From Fomes fomentarius (taxonomy: Eukaryota; Basidiomycota; Agaricomycetes; Polyporales; Polyporaceae): a stretch of 64,000 nucleotides of DNA. Positions 21,649-33,800 of this stretch are shown here, one piece after another; position 1 is the stretch's first letter; the number at the start of each line of letters is the position of its first letter. The translations under genes and the position numbers were made by a program. The DNA lies in assembly GCA_022606135.1 (NCBI GenBank), contig JABYQN010000001.1, forward strand, positions 1,798,001 to 1,862,000, given 5' to 3'. The notes below the pieces were generated by a model. It was not told the DNA's origin. It worked only from the letters and a program-made list of their open reading frames with translations, and made no database searches.

Positions 21649-23920
21649 ATGGCTGCTTCTCCCGTGGACATACTCGTCATCGCCTTCTCTGGGCTGTTCA
21701 TCCTTTGGCTATGGACACGGGGGCGGAAGGCGAACCGCCTGCCTCATCCTCCAGGCCCTCGCGGCCTGCCATTCATTAGCAACTTGCTTGACCTGCCCGA
21801 TCCCCGGGGCTTTCCTTGGGAGGCATATCGCGACTGGAGCCGCCACTATGGTGAGTCATGGATAACTTGTTGACCAGCAAGAAGCACGCTTGACTTCTTC
21901 CCGATGATCCTCTCTCAGACTCCGACATCGTTCGTCTCTCTGCATTGGGCACGAACTTCGTGATCGCCAACTCCTTGGAGGCCACGAGCGAGTTGCTCGA
22001 GAGGCGCTCTGGGATCTACTCCGACAGGTAGCGCTGCCCTTCTCCTGAGGCGACCTCCCCCCCGCTGACTTGTCGCTCACCAGACCAAGGATGATCATGC
22101 TGAGTGAATTGTGGGTGCAATCACACACTAATCTCTGCTTCTAGCCTTATCGTCTGAATGCTCGGTTGCAGATGTGGTTTTGGGTGGGGAATGGCATTCA
22201 TGCCGTACGGCGATCCATGGAGAGATTCGCGTAGAATGGCCCACCACGTATTCGCCGCCGGTCCCGCCAAGCGGTTCCGGCCGAACGAGCAGAGGTCGAC
22301 GAACCAGTTCCTGGTCAACATGCACCGGCAGCCGGAGAACATGATGGACAACCTGCGCCAGTGCGTATTCGAGGCTCGCCCACTCTCACGTTCGCGCTGT
22401 GCCGACGGTCCGCATGAGTCGCTAATGTCTTGCTCAGCTTGGCTGGTTCCACTATTATGTCGAGTGCATATGATATTGACGTCAAGTCCCTACACGACCC
22501 ATACATTCTCATCGCCGAGGCCGCTGCGGAGTCCATCTCGGAAACCACCAACGCCGGGTCCTATTTGGTCGATGTGTTGCCATTGTGTAAGTCCCCGTGA
22601 CTTCTTCTGAGGCTGCGTCGCTGACTACTTTCGAAGTAAAATATGTTCCGCACTGGGTCCCTGGTGCCGGCTTCCAGAGGCAAGCTAGAAAATGGCACGA
22701 TGCGGTTGACAAAATGCGCAATCTTCCCTGTGACAATGTACAGCAGCGTATGGTGAGTTATCGCAGACAGTCTCACAAATGGTAGGATCATTCACCATCG
22801 CACATCTATACTTCAGGCATCCGGGGAGGTCGGCGACTGCGCGGCTAAAAACCTCATTGAGAAGTTCGGCAGGGACACCAAGAACCCCGCGTATACGGAC
22901 CATATCATACGTTCAACCCTTGGCTCTCTCTATGTCGGTAAGTACAACCCTCATGTGGCATGGTGGTTACTTGCAACTGACGTCACCGATGCATGGGCAG
23001 GTGGTGCGGACACGGTACGCGACGTCCTTCTCGCGCACTGTGTGACAATCGTTGCTGACCCAGACGCGCCAAACAGACAGTGTCGGCACTGGGCTCCTTC
23101 TTCCTCGCCATGACGCTGTATCCGGAGATCCAGGAGAAGGCCCGCAAGGAGCTCGATCGGGTCGTGGGCTCTCACAAGCTGCCTGACTTCTCCGACCAGC
23201 CGTCGCTTCCGTACCTTGACGCCATTGTGAGAGAAACGCTGCGTTGGAACCCAGTCGTGCCTCTCGGTATGTGCTCCGTGCCGATTCGCTCGTCGCTCGC
23301 TGTGTACTCCAGAATCAATGTTCGATGTTGATGGTGGCCGTCACAGATGTCCCGCATATGCTTACCGAGGATGATGTGTACAACGGCTTCTATCTCCCCA
23401 AGGGGACGCTCGTCGTCGCGAACAGTTGGTACGTACATAGGGTCCACATAGGAACTCATATTCTGACACATCCTTACTTCGCAAGGGCGATCCTACATGA
23501 TGAAAAGGCATACCCCAATCCGTCAAGCTACAATCCAGACCGGTTTTTACTCTCAGACGGGACCCTCGACCCAGCCGTGCGCGATCCCTCCGTTGCAGCG
23601 TTCGGCTTCGGGCGGCGCATCTGCCCCGGAAGGTTCATGGCTGTTGACTCCATCTGGATTACGATCGCGTGCGTACTGAGTCTCTTTGAGATCCGCAAAG
23701 CAATCGGAGAGGACGGGCAAGAGATCACGCCCGACGGAGAATACTTCCGTGGCTTCCTGTGGTGCGTACCTGTAATTGCATTTGGGCATTCTGTAGACGA
23801 TAGTGGGGACCAATCTGACACGTTCCCTGCAGCCACCCGAAGCCATTCCCGTGTGTGATCAAACCGCGGTCGAAGGAGCACGAAGCGCTGCTTACAGAGT
23901 TAGCGCAGCGGGAAGCTTGA
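21649..23920 (+). CDS. Cytochrome P450 monooxygenase A
   Basis: A membrane-anchored class II (microsomal) P450 of 520 residues. Exons: 21649-21850, 21919-22027, 22084-22110, 22172-22360, 22438-22586, 22637-22752, 22817-22937, 23001-23014, 23077-23266, 23347-23428, 23486-23761, 23833-23920. Landmarks: an N-terminal anchor (LVIAFSGLFILWLWTRG), the proline hinge LPHPPGPRGLP, MAFMPYGDPWRDSRRM (helix C), the I-helix VGGADTTVSALGSFF, the K-helix ExxR as ETLRWNPVVPL, NPDRFL, and the heme loop FGFGRRICPGRF with its Cys ligand. It resembles fungal O-methylsterigmatocystin-oxidoreductase-like P450s, a family expanded in wood and litter basidiomycetes. The family name does not reveal the substrate. A 14-nt exon (23001-23014) encodes the core of the I-helix oxygen-binding motif. 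Confidence 0.93.
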
Positions 23921-24013
23921 TACATATAGTCTGATGCACCTGTGCTATCACCCTGATGTTGTGTACTGCTCTCATACTTCGCTATGTTATGCATCCCCCA
24001 AGCATTCATTTCC

Positions 24014-26340
24014 TCATGACTTCACCCAGACCTCTGCGATGACCTCCCACTCCTTCAATACCCGCGGCTCAATCGGGAGTCCCGGAACATCCGCCGCCTC
24101 ATCATCGTCCACCAGTCTGTCCTCGACTAGGAATACCCGCAAGCCGCCTATGCGCATGAAGCCGCTCTTGAGCGGCAGGTACGACAGTTCGAACTCCTGC
24201 GACGCGATCGCCTTGAGTCGGTCAGGGAGGACGAGCGGCTCGTCGCTCTCGCTGTCTATCGAGCCGTCCGTGCTCGTCGATATCGCACGCGTGTGGCCGT
24301 GTCCCTGTTCGCGTTCGGCTGGCGGCGGGGGCGTGGGGACAGGAAAGCGGAGCGAGGGGAGGAACAGCGCCGACGTGCCCAGGAAGACGACCCCATCCGA
24401 CGGCCGTGGTCTTCCGTCTGCGCCCGTTTGCTCGCGAAGCTCGGGAGGAGGAAGGTCGTACACCCGCCACGCGGCGTGCGTGTTCGGCCCGGGGGTCTCC
24501 CCGCCGTCGGACTCGGCATCTGCGTGCATAGAGCGCGGAGAGGCCACGAGGAGTCGTTGTGCGAGGGTGTCGTGGAAGTCTGCGCGGAGAGGTGTTGCGT
24601 ACGGGGAGGGCGTCGAGAAGCCAGACGAGGGCATTCGAGGTGTCCATGCCCCTTGCGGAGCACCCGCTGATGTCGCGACAGCTGAAGCGACCGCGGCCGC
24701 GACGCTGGTCTCTTTCGGCGCCTGTAGGTGCTGAACCACAAGCGAGATGACCCGTTGTCTACGTGGCTCGTTTGGTCGTACTACAGGCACGGGAGCTTGT
24801 GCAGTCATTTTGAATGTAATTATGAAGGGCTTGTTGACTTGTAATGAATCCCGAGGTACCGATGACACTACAAGGTCGACCTCTGTGTCTTCAGGCGGAC
24901 GCTGTGCTGTCGGCCCGAAAGAGGGTGATGGACCAGGGGATCCAGCCTGGCTGCGTGCGGGAGGCCCAACGCTTGCAGGACGTCCGCGGAACGGAGATCC
25001 TGGTCTATACGGCGCAGGGCCACTTTGACTGGAGGGAGGGCTCTGAGCGCGGGAAGCGATCTGTGGCGACTGGGGACGAGAGCTCGAAGGACTTCCAGTA
25101 ACTGTGTTGCTGCGTTGGAGATGTAGTGGGATGGCGGAAGGGGGTTGTTTGATAGATGGATGATGCCCATGAGGAGGCGTGTGCGATTGCGGTGGAGCTT
25201 GTATGAGGGGTATACGACGAGATAGTGTCTTTAGCAAAGCGTTAGCTTATGATATCGTACGCATTAGACAACACCCACTGATGTCAACAGACGGCCTGGT
25301 TCACCGTATGAAGATCGCCATGAGATGTCCAACCTGCCCAAGGGTACAATGGCACCTGGGGCATGTATTATAGGAAACGTTGGAAGATTCCTAGGAGTCA
25401 GAACATAAATATACTGGCGAACGTCCTGGGGCTGCATCAGGGCTGTCGATCCTGAGAACAGATATTCCTTTGTACCGGCGGCTGGATGGTCCAGTATGTT
25501 CACATCCTTCGATTGCCATCCGTCGACGCATTCAAACTGCATGCGTTCTAGCCACATCGCATCTTGAGTAAGGTTCTGTATGTGTACTTCCAGGAACACC
25601 TTCTCGCGTTCTTCATTTGACAGAAGCGCAGAAGGAGAACGGGGAGAGTGGACCTTTGTCTTGACGGAGAGGGGATTCGTGACCTAATGCACGCTTGTAC
25701 ATTGAAAGTCTACGTTCATGCAAGGACTATGTACTCACGGCAAACTTGTAGAACTTACGGAATGACTGTACGCCCGGCTCCTGTGGCTCTGCAGATTGTC
25801 CTGGTGGAGGCTTCATGCCAGGAGGCATGCGATATGAGACAATACAACCGAGGACATGCTGACCTAGTTCCTTAATCTCGTGGCTCACGATCTTTTCCAA
25901 GGACTGCCCCACGGATAGACGTTGGTCGGGGCCGCCGAATTCCGCAAGGACCACTTTGGATGAAGCTGTTTGCATCTCCACCCGGATGATGACACCCTCG
26001 ACTTCCACGGTGGCATCGTTGTTAATAGATAGACAGCTCGAGAAGGTCTCTCCGAGTTGAATAGCACCAAAGGAAGAGGGAAGGGTGAGCAACTCGGTGA
26101 TGTGCGTTAGGTCGCGCAGGGTCTTCGGATGTCCTGGTAACGGAGTCTTGCCTTGGAGAGAGGTGATGGAGGCGGTGGAGTGGGCAGACAGCGACGGAGA
26201 GCTTGAGTAGAATGGTTCCCATGCACTACCCAGCGATGGGCGCTATGTTCTCTGAATACGCTGACACTTGCATGAACGCATGGGGCACATACCGAAACCC
26301 TCATCACCTTCAGCGACAGCAGCTGCCCGCTTCCGTCCAT
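24014..26340 (-). CDS. TRAPPC13: TRAPP complex subunit 13 (DUF974 family)
   Basis: Subunit of the TRAPP tethering complex (yeast counterpart Trs65), which acts as a Rab GEF in Golgi traffic. Four exons (26293-26340, 25739-26242, 25279-25683, 24014-25228) give 723 residues. Diagnostic blocks: VMRVSRPSLGSAWEPF, LTHITELLTLPSSFGAIQLG with ETFSSCLSINNDA, KVVLAEFGG, KFYKFAVTNPLSVKTKVHSP, KVFLEVHIQNLT, RMQFECVDGWQ, QPQDVRQYIYVL, LGRLDISWRSSYGEPGRL. The C-terminal beta domain (SGFMRIGGLRVFLVED, EWEVIAEVWV) is separated from the rest by two long Pro/Ser/Ala-rich insertions, making the protein far longer than the roughly 420-residue animal form. One acceptor is AAAG. The start is 241 bp from the divergent YME2 start. 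Confidence 0.92.
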
Positions 26341-26581
26341 TTTCTTCAGACGATGATCGAACTGGGCTGATTGACCCAGTCCGCGAGTTTAGCGAGGTAT
26401 AGAGTAGCAGTGGTACCAAGCACGACGCGACTGTCTGAGCACCATGCCTTCGCGCGTAGCGGGTGTTTGCGATTGTTAGGATCTAAAGCCGCTGCCCGTT
26501 TGGGGTTTGACGTCATTAGCGAGGTCCTTGCTCTCTGTCCAATCTCTGCTCTGTGGACATGTGTTGAAACCCACGGGAACA

Positions 26582-29500
26582 ATGTTCAGAACACTCACCG
26601 CCTCATCCTCACGAGCTTTGCTCACACATCGGCCTGCAGTGCTGGCCATCCGCCAGCCTCGCAGGCACTACGCAGAGAACCCGACAGTATCCGCGTCGGA
26701 GACGGAGCAGGGCACACAAGAAGGGGACTCACAGGTGCGCGCGACTTTACTGCTACTACCAGCCAGTGCTTCTCACTCCACGTCAGGCACAGGCGCAAGA
26801 GGGTTGGTTGTGGGTGGATTCAGTGTTCCCAGTCAGGTTCGGTAGATTCGAGTGAGTCGACTCGTTGTCTCGGACTGGGAGTTACGCTTACCCCGTAGCG
26901 ATCAGCCTGCGTTCCTACATTGGCTATGCACGAGAAGACACTCTTATTGGACGACTACGATCACTCCTATCGAAGGTCAACGTTCACAACTTCCGGATAG
27001 ATGCCCTCGAACCGCACATCAAGGACGGTGGAGTGTTCGTCAGATTCAAGTACAACGCGTCTGAGCCCGAAAGTGCATTACAGACAATCGTACAGAACCT
27101 AAGAGAGAGCGTTCATTCACATGGGGGAGTACCGTCGTGGTGCGGGCTTCCGTCAGGAGAGGTTTGGCTCGTGAAGGGGACTCCTTGGCGCGAGGTACGT
27201 CCTGCCCCACCAATCGAAGCGCACGCATCAGTGCAAATGCTCCGCGCATCTTAGGACATGCACAGATATCCCTCTCCCATACTCAAAGTCGCATTCGACG
27301 GACCGGACGTCTCCGACGAGTCCCTCTATCGTTTCCTTCGAGTGCGTTTCTCAAGTCACATGTGCGATACGACACCATGATTGATTGTCGTACCAGCCTT
27401 ACGGTAGAATACGCGACATTAGTATTCCAACACCTGGCCCACCCGGCACCCTCCGTTCAGTCCTAGTAACCTTCGACCAGATACGTTCTGCAACGTCTGC
27501 CCGTAACACTATCCATTCGCTGAAGTTCTCTTCGTCACCTTCTGCTGTCACGATCCTTCGGACGTCATATGCCAAACCAATTTCTGCACATGCTATTAGA
27601 GATTATGTGGCCAACCATCCGAAGATATTTTTGCCCATCCTATTCTTCTTGGTGGGCACCGTGACATATGCGGTACGTGCCTGTATACATTTCCCTCGTG
27701 TATGTGGGAGTTCAGTGTCAATTTACCAGATATTTGACCCCATTCGTGTGTTCATGGTCGAAGGCAAGATGAACGACCGGTTCGATTACAAGGGTAAGTG
27801 GAAACAGTGGAAAAATTGTCAAGCCTTCGACCTGAACGATCACTCTCGCAGAGTTTAAAGTCTATAAGTGGCTGAGAGCCAATACAGTCGAGAGATTCAG
27901 TTTTGTAACGGACACGGATGCTACCGCCACCCATGTTATGGAGGGTGTCTGGAAGGAAAGACAAGAAGCCGAGGAAGCACTCAAGAAGTACTTGGCTGAT
28001 GTTCCGAGTATGTACCCTCAATCCCCATCGCTTACCGGCTGCCGCGTCTAATTGCGACCTGATAGATACCGTTGCCTTCATGCATGGTCCACAAGGAAGC
28101 GGGAAGACTCGTATGCTGTCGGGTCTCCTCAAGGACACCGGTCGGTATGTAAACAAGCATTCATCTCGTCACACCGAAGCGGTCGTCATCATGTTCTCTC
28201 TCAGGAAAGCGATGGTTATCGATGTTGGAGAGCTGTCGAAAGCTGCCTCGGAGATGGCGCTTGTCTCTGGATTGGCGACACAGACGGGCTATTGGCCGGT
28301 GTTCTCTTTCCTGAACTCCATCAACAATATAATAGACCTGGCCAGTGTCGGTGTCATTGGCCAGAAAGGTGAGGAGCATCTATCCCTAAGGTCATGAGAA
28401 TGCTGATGTATTTATTGCCCCTGATACATTGCAGCCGGTCTCAGCTCTTCTCTACCCGACCAACTCAAGCAACTTTTGGACGTTGTCCGCCGAGGTTTGT
28501 CTCGTGGCAATGCTGCACAGCAGAAATGGCGGGAGCAGCGTGCAAAGCAGGCGGAACTCGCAGCCACTCAAAGCCAAGAACATGAGCAGCTCCGAGAGAG
28601 AATACAAGAAGGCCTGTGGCATGACGGGCGTATCGACGTCGTATGTGGCAATGGTGTCATGAGCGAGTTGGGAGTCGGCATTGAACGGTTCAGCGAGGCT
28701 GATGCAGACCCCAGACCGTGCCCATCTAATCACGACGCATCTGACAACTTCAATGAGAAAAACACGGATAGCAAGCCGAATAAGGTTGATGATGCGAGGC
28801 CTAAACAGCAGAGGAGCGAAGACGTGGAGGCTGTAGAGTCCATGCCTGTTGTCGTCATCAAGAACTTTGAGACCAAGGGTGGAGGACAGCGGAAAGAGGA
28901 ACTGCTTGATGTCTTGGCGCATTGGGCAGCGAGTCTCGCGGAGAATCAGGTGAACAATGCTTGATTGGTCGTGATGATTATAGTCACTGAAGTCACTTAC
29001 AGGTTGCCCACGTCATTGTTATCAGCGATAATCGAGAGAACGTGAAGCGGCTCGCGAAAGGTGAACCTCTATTGCTTCCAAGAGATGGCTCAAGATGTAC
29101 TGAAAAATTCATAGCTCTACCTTCCAAACCGTTGAATCAGATCTCGTTGTTCGATGCTGACAACGCGAGTGCACTGTCGTTCGTCAAGCAAAAGCTGCAC
29201 GATAGCGGGATGGACGTCAAGTTCTCTCAGCCCCAGGTCTCCTACATCGAGCGGTTGGGCGGTCGTGCGAGTGACCTGGAGACTGTGAGTGCATAACCTC
29301 CAGCGGCCATGCTATACAGCGCTGACACTCGTACCGATGACCATGCTCAGCTCGTACACAAGGTCAGGAGCGGCATGACGGTCGAGGAAGCGGTCGAGGA
29401 TATCGTTATCCGCGGTGTTAGCGAACTGCGCAAGAAAGCGTTTGGAGACGATATCGAAGATGCGAAGAGCCTTCCTTGGACGAGGGAACAGGCGTGGATA

Positions 29501-30158
29501 CTTATGAAGCAGCTGTCAAAGCAAGCAGAGGTACGTCTGACACTAGATCATCATTATAATCAGAGTTTGCTCATGCTCATGTCCTTGGTGGTAGATTTCC
29601 TATCACGAAGTCCTCATGGACTTCCCCTTCAAGGGGGACGAAACGCCATTGCGACACATGGAACATGCTGAGCTGATCACCATTGTCACTCTTCACGGTA
29701 CGAGATATCTCCTTTCCATTCCGAGTAGTAGAAGGCTTATAAGCTATATAGGCTCAGGGCGACCGTCAACCATCAAGCCGGGGAAGCCGGTGTACAAGTG
29801 GGTCTTTGAGCGACTAGTCAATGGTGAGCGGTTGTTGTGGTGAAAATGCGCTATGGCGATGGACTCGGAACTGATCATGCATACTCCTTCAGACCGTGTC
29901 TTTGAAGCGACGCAGGACATCGCCTTCAACGACAAGATCATCGCATCGTCCGAGAATACCGTCAAAGCGTGCGAGAACGAGCTCCTCACGCTCAAGGAGG
30001 TCGATGCCGGCACCTCAAGCTGGTGGGGCTCCAAGCGCGCTGTCGAGATGCGTGCAAATTATCTGCTCAAGAAGATGAGGGCTGCGGAGGAGAAGATCGA
30101 GAACTTGGAAAAGCAGAACGCGCAGTTGAAGAAGGTCCTTGTGAAGACTCGTTCATGA
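26582..30158 (+). CDS. YME2: Mitochondrial escape protein 2 (Yme2/RNA12)
   Basis: An inner-membrane protein that maintains mitochondrial nucleoid structure and limits mtDNA escape. Sixteen exons: 26582-26734, 26787-26851, 26906-27194, 27255-27341, 27397-27672, 27730-27793, 27852-28007, 28066-28144, 28205-28368, 28435-28949, 29003-29060, 29115-29284, 29351-29530, 29595-29697, 29758-29823, 29893-30158; total 896 residues. The basic N-terminus (MFRTLTASSSRALLTHRPA) is a presequence. Conserved blocks: GWLWVDSVFPVRFGRFDLR, an RRM-like domain (YRFLRPYGRIRDISIPTPGP, about 190-280), one membrane segment (FLPILFFLVGTVTYA), then an AAA-type ATPase region with Walker A GPQGSGKT (about residue 371). Further on are HVIVISDNRENVKRLAKALP and a C-terminal coiled coil. 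The length matches the fungal family (about 850-900). Confidence 0.94.
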
Positions 30159-30885
30159 TGGCAATGATACCTTCTTGAATCGGAACCTATACTTGGGATT
30201 TGACATACGATAGATATCCTCACTTACTTGTAACCACACTCGATTACTACACCGCTCAGTTCAAGGACACGTGAGGAGGGGACATCAATGTTATGTTATT
30301 CGAGATGACGAGGTGACGAGCAGACGAATAACCCCCTACAACTACCTACTCCTACGCACAACAGCGTGCAAATATAATACGCAATGCATAGGCCTTCAGC
30401 CCTGAGCGATCGACGAGAGACGTACGTACTGACTGAGTAGCGATCTAACCTAGTACCTACCTACCTAAACTACCTACCTATGGATGAACGATGAAGATGC
30501 GATATGATGCTACGTGATGTTTGGCCTTCAGCCAAGTGACAATGAGCGGGAGACTGTCCCCTGATGCGAGCGGATAGCGTGATGTAAACAACGAACAGAC
30601 AACCGATGGAGATGAGAGGAAAAGAGAGAACAATAAACACAGATTGGCGAGACAGGTGGGAGAGGATCTGGGGGTGACGCGGAGCAGAAGTGATGGGACG
30701 GGGGCGAGACGACTAAAGGTATGACATGACATTCAACTAAAGACACAAGCAAACGAGACAGGACAGGACGGATGACTATGTGTGTGTACGATGCGTATGT
30801 ATGATGTGACAGTTCTTGCGAGGAGGATGAGGCGATAACATAGGAGATACGAGAGAGATTTCTTTAGAAAGGTATCCGTGCGGGA
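30159..30885. other. Convergent intergenic region YME2 / nucleoporin
   Basis: These 727 bases lie between two 3' ends. They contain a TACC/CTAC tandem tract at 30451-30480 and otherwise only presumed 3' UTR sequence. No gene is seen. Confidence 0.6.
30451..30480 (+). repeat. TACC/CTAC tetranucleotide tract
   Basis: About six imperfect tandem copies of a CTAC unit in a non-coding region, broken by one AAA. A simple microsatellite. Confidence 0.75.
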
Positions 30886-33800
30886 TCACCGCAGTCTTCC
30901 ACCTCCTCGGCGATTGGGAAGCTTCCTGATCTGTCGTGCACCACCAGTAGGCTGGGGCGCAGCGGATCCCATAGTGAATCCGACGCCTCCGCCAACAGCA
31001 GGCAGGGACGGTGTGGCACCGAAAGGTGAAGAGGGTGCTTGCGACGTAGCAGGGCTGGCAGCACCGAATGTGAATGCAGGGCCACCCGACGAACCTGGAG
31101 GCTGTGGGAGTCCAGCGTTACCGGTCGCAGGAGACGCAGGCTGGCTGCCAAACGCGAACGGGTTCGATGGCGCCGTTGTCGAGGTGGGTGTAGCACCAAA
31201 GCCGAATGGCGTAGGCTGCTGACCAAACGTCGACGGGCTGGCGGGCTGTGAGTTCATGGTGGACGATGATTGTCCGAACCCACCTGCCGATGGAGCACTA
31301 GGTGCACCAAAGGTGAAGGAGGGCGTAGAGGTTGTCGGGGTCTGGCCGAATGGTGTGGAAGCACCGAACGGCGCAGGAGAAATGGGAGACTGGATACTCT
31401 CTGCGGGCTTCTGACCAAAGAAACCGGGCGCGGCTGCGCTTTGGCCAAAGCTGGCGAAGGATCCTGGCTTGTTGTCAGGCTTCATCTCGGTCTTCGCACC
31501 GAATGAGAATGAAGACTCCACCGGTTGACTAGGCTGACCAAAGGGAGATGATGTAGACACACTTGACTGACCAAACGTGAAGACATTCGAAGGCTTCAAA
31601 GTGGGATGCTGTTCACCATTGACCTCCATACCAGCACCGCGAGTGGGGCTCTCCTCCATGCGCATCTCATGTTCCTTCTGAGGGGGAGTGATGGGCCGCG
31701 CGGGAGCAGAGGCTCCAAACGTGAACTTCCCTGAATCGGTGCTCTGATTACCATTGGATGGTCCACCAAATAGGGCGGTAGGTGCCGACACAGCGGGCGT
31801 GGAAGACGTGCCGAAATTGAACGCAGGTTTGTTTTCAATAGGTGTGCTCGCGGTAGGCGTCGACGGCGCAGCACCAAACGAGAAGGGTGACTTGGCAGGC
31901 ATTGCTGAAGAAGGCGCTGCCGGAGCTGCCGACCCAAAGTTGAATCCCGTCGTTCCTCCCGACGATGTGGATGACAACAACGGCTTCGGGGCTTCGATAG
32001 TAGGTGCGGACGTCGAAGGCGATAATGTAGACTGTCCGAACGTGAAAGCAGGCTTGGGTGCCTCTGTGCCTGTGCTGCTTTGACGACCACCGAATGGTGA
32101 CGGAGATGGTGCAGAAGCACCAAACAACGGCGGCTTGGCCGGTTCGAATGATACCTTCGTCTCCGTTGGCTTAGGGGCAGACTGACCAAATGTGAATGGT
32201 GAAGCCGCTGGCGCGGGAGCAGGACTCGCCGCAGCGGGAGCAGCATTGGAGGCAGACGAACTGCCAAAGCTGAACGGGAGACCCGATTGCGCGGGGGACG
32301 TTTCTACGGGCTTCGTTTCTGCGGGCTTAGCAGCACCGAAGCTGAAGCCTGGATTGACTGCTACAGCAGGCTTAACCTCAGGGGTTGCGCCCTCTCTGGA
32401 CAGCGCGGAGACAGTTTGTAAGGCGGTAAAGAGCGAACCGGCGGATGGACTCGCTGCGCTCTCTGGGGCGAACGAGAATGGCGACGACGACGAAGTGCTC
32501 TGCGAGGACGAGGGCGCCACAGGGGGCGTTCCGAACGAGAAAGTAGCAGCAGGCTTCTCGGTGCTTGGTATGGGCTCCTTGGTAGCCGAGGCTGAAGCAC
32601 CAAAGTTGAAAGCCTGAGGGGCGGGTGACGGCTGGGGCTTAGCTGCATCCGCATAAGCAGTGGGAGTAGGCGGAGCAATCGTTACACCAGGCTTCGAGAA
32701 GATTGCGGAGTTCGCGAAGAAGTTCGGGATAGAGGGGGCGGGTGCGGTCGCGGTCGCGGCACTTGCAACTGATGGACCAGATGCTGCAGCCTCTAGGATG
32801 GGCTTGACAGGAGCAGGACTCGGTGGCACTAGTGATATCGACGGCGGCGGCGGGAACAAGGGTGTTGTGGGTGCTGCAGCTGTGACACCTGGGGCTTTCA
32901 AAGCCACGGACTCGGCCTGGGCGGGTTCGGTAACGGGAGTGATTGCCTTGAATGACTCTCCAAACGAAAATGCGGGTGCAGCAGAGGGCGTGCCAGAGGG
33001 AGGTGTCGGACTGGATTTCGTCAACGAAAACGGCAACGCCGGGATTGGAGGCTCCTTCGCGTTGCTAGAATCGTGCGACACCGGCGCCTTCTGCATCACA
33101 GATTGCGGCCCAGATGAGCTGTCCTGGTTTCCCACAACACGAAACGATGAGCAATGACTCACATCCTGAGCAAAACTGAAATTCTTTGGACTCTCGAATA
33201 GGGTGGGAAGTCTCTTTGGTTCCTCGGGAACGGGCTGTTTGTCACGAGCTTCGTCGAACATGGCATCATCACCCTCATCCTCTTCGTATGCGGCAGAGAA
33301 TCGATTCTTCGATTTCGATACTGGCCGAGCGATGTGATTACGAGAAGTACGCGTCCTCCCAACCCGCAGAGACGACTGTTCACGACCCCCAACTGGACGG
33401 GCTGGGGGTGCAGGCACTGGTGGAGGTGACGGAAGCCTGGGGAAGTCAGAGGGTTTCTTCGCATTCTCCAGCTCTTGCAATTCAAAAGACTTCTCGGTGG
33501 CTTCGTCCTGATCAGTCTCGATCGCACTCGCACGCTCTTTCTCTAGCTCTTCTTGCTCCTCTCGCTTGCGCCGTGCAAGCATCTTCTTCATACCTCCGCG
33601 CCCTGCGTAAGGCTTGGCAGCCGCAGCGGTGTCTTCCTCTTTCTTCTTTCCCTTCTCAGACGTCCCGAGACGAGGTTTCCACTCGCGGTCACGTTCAGAA
33701 CGCATAAGCACTGGAGCATGCACTTTCTTGGGCTTGAACATTTCTGGGATGGTTTGAGAACCACGGAGCCGCGACGGCAACAGTGGAGTCTTGTAAACAT

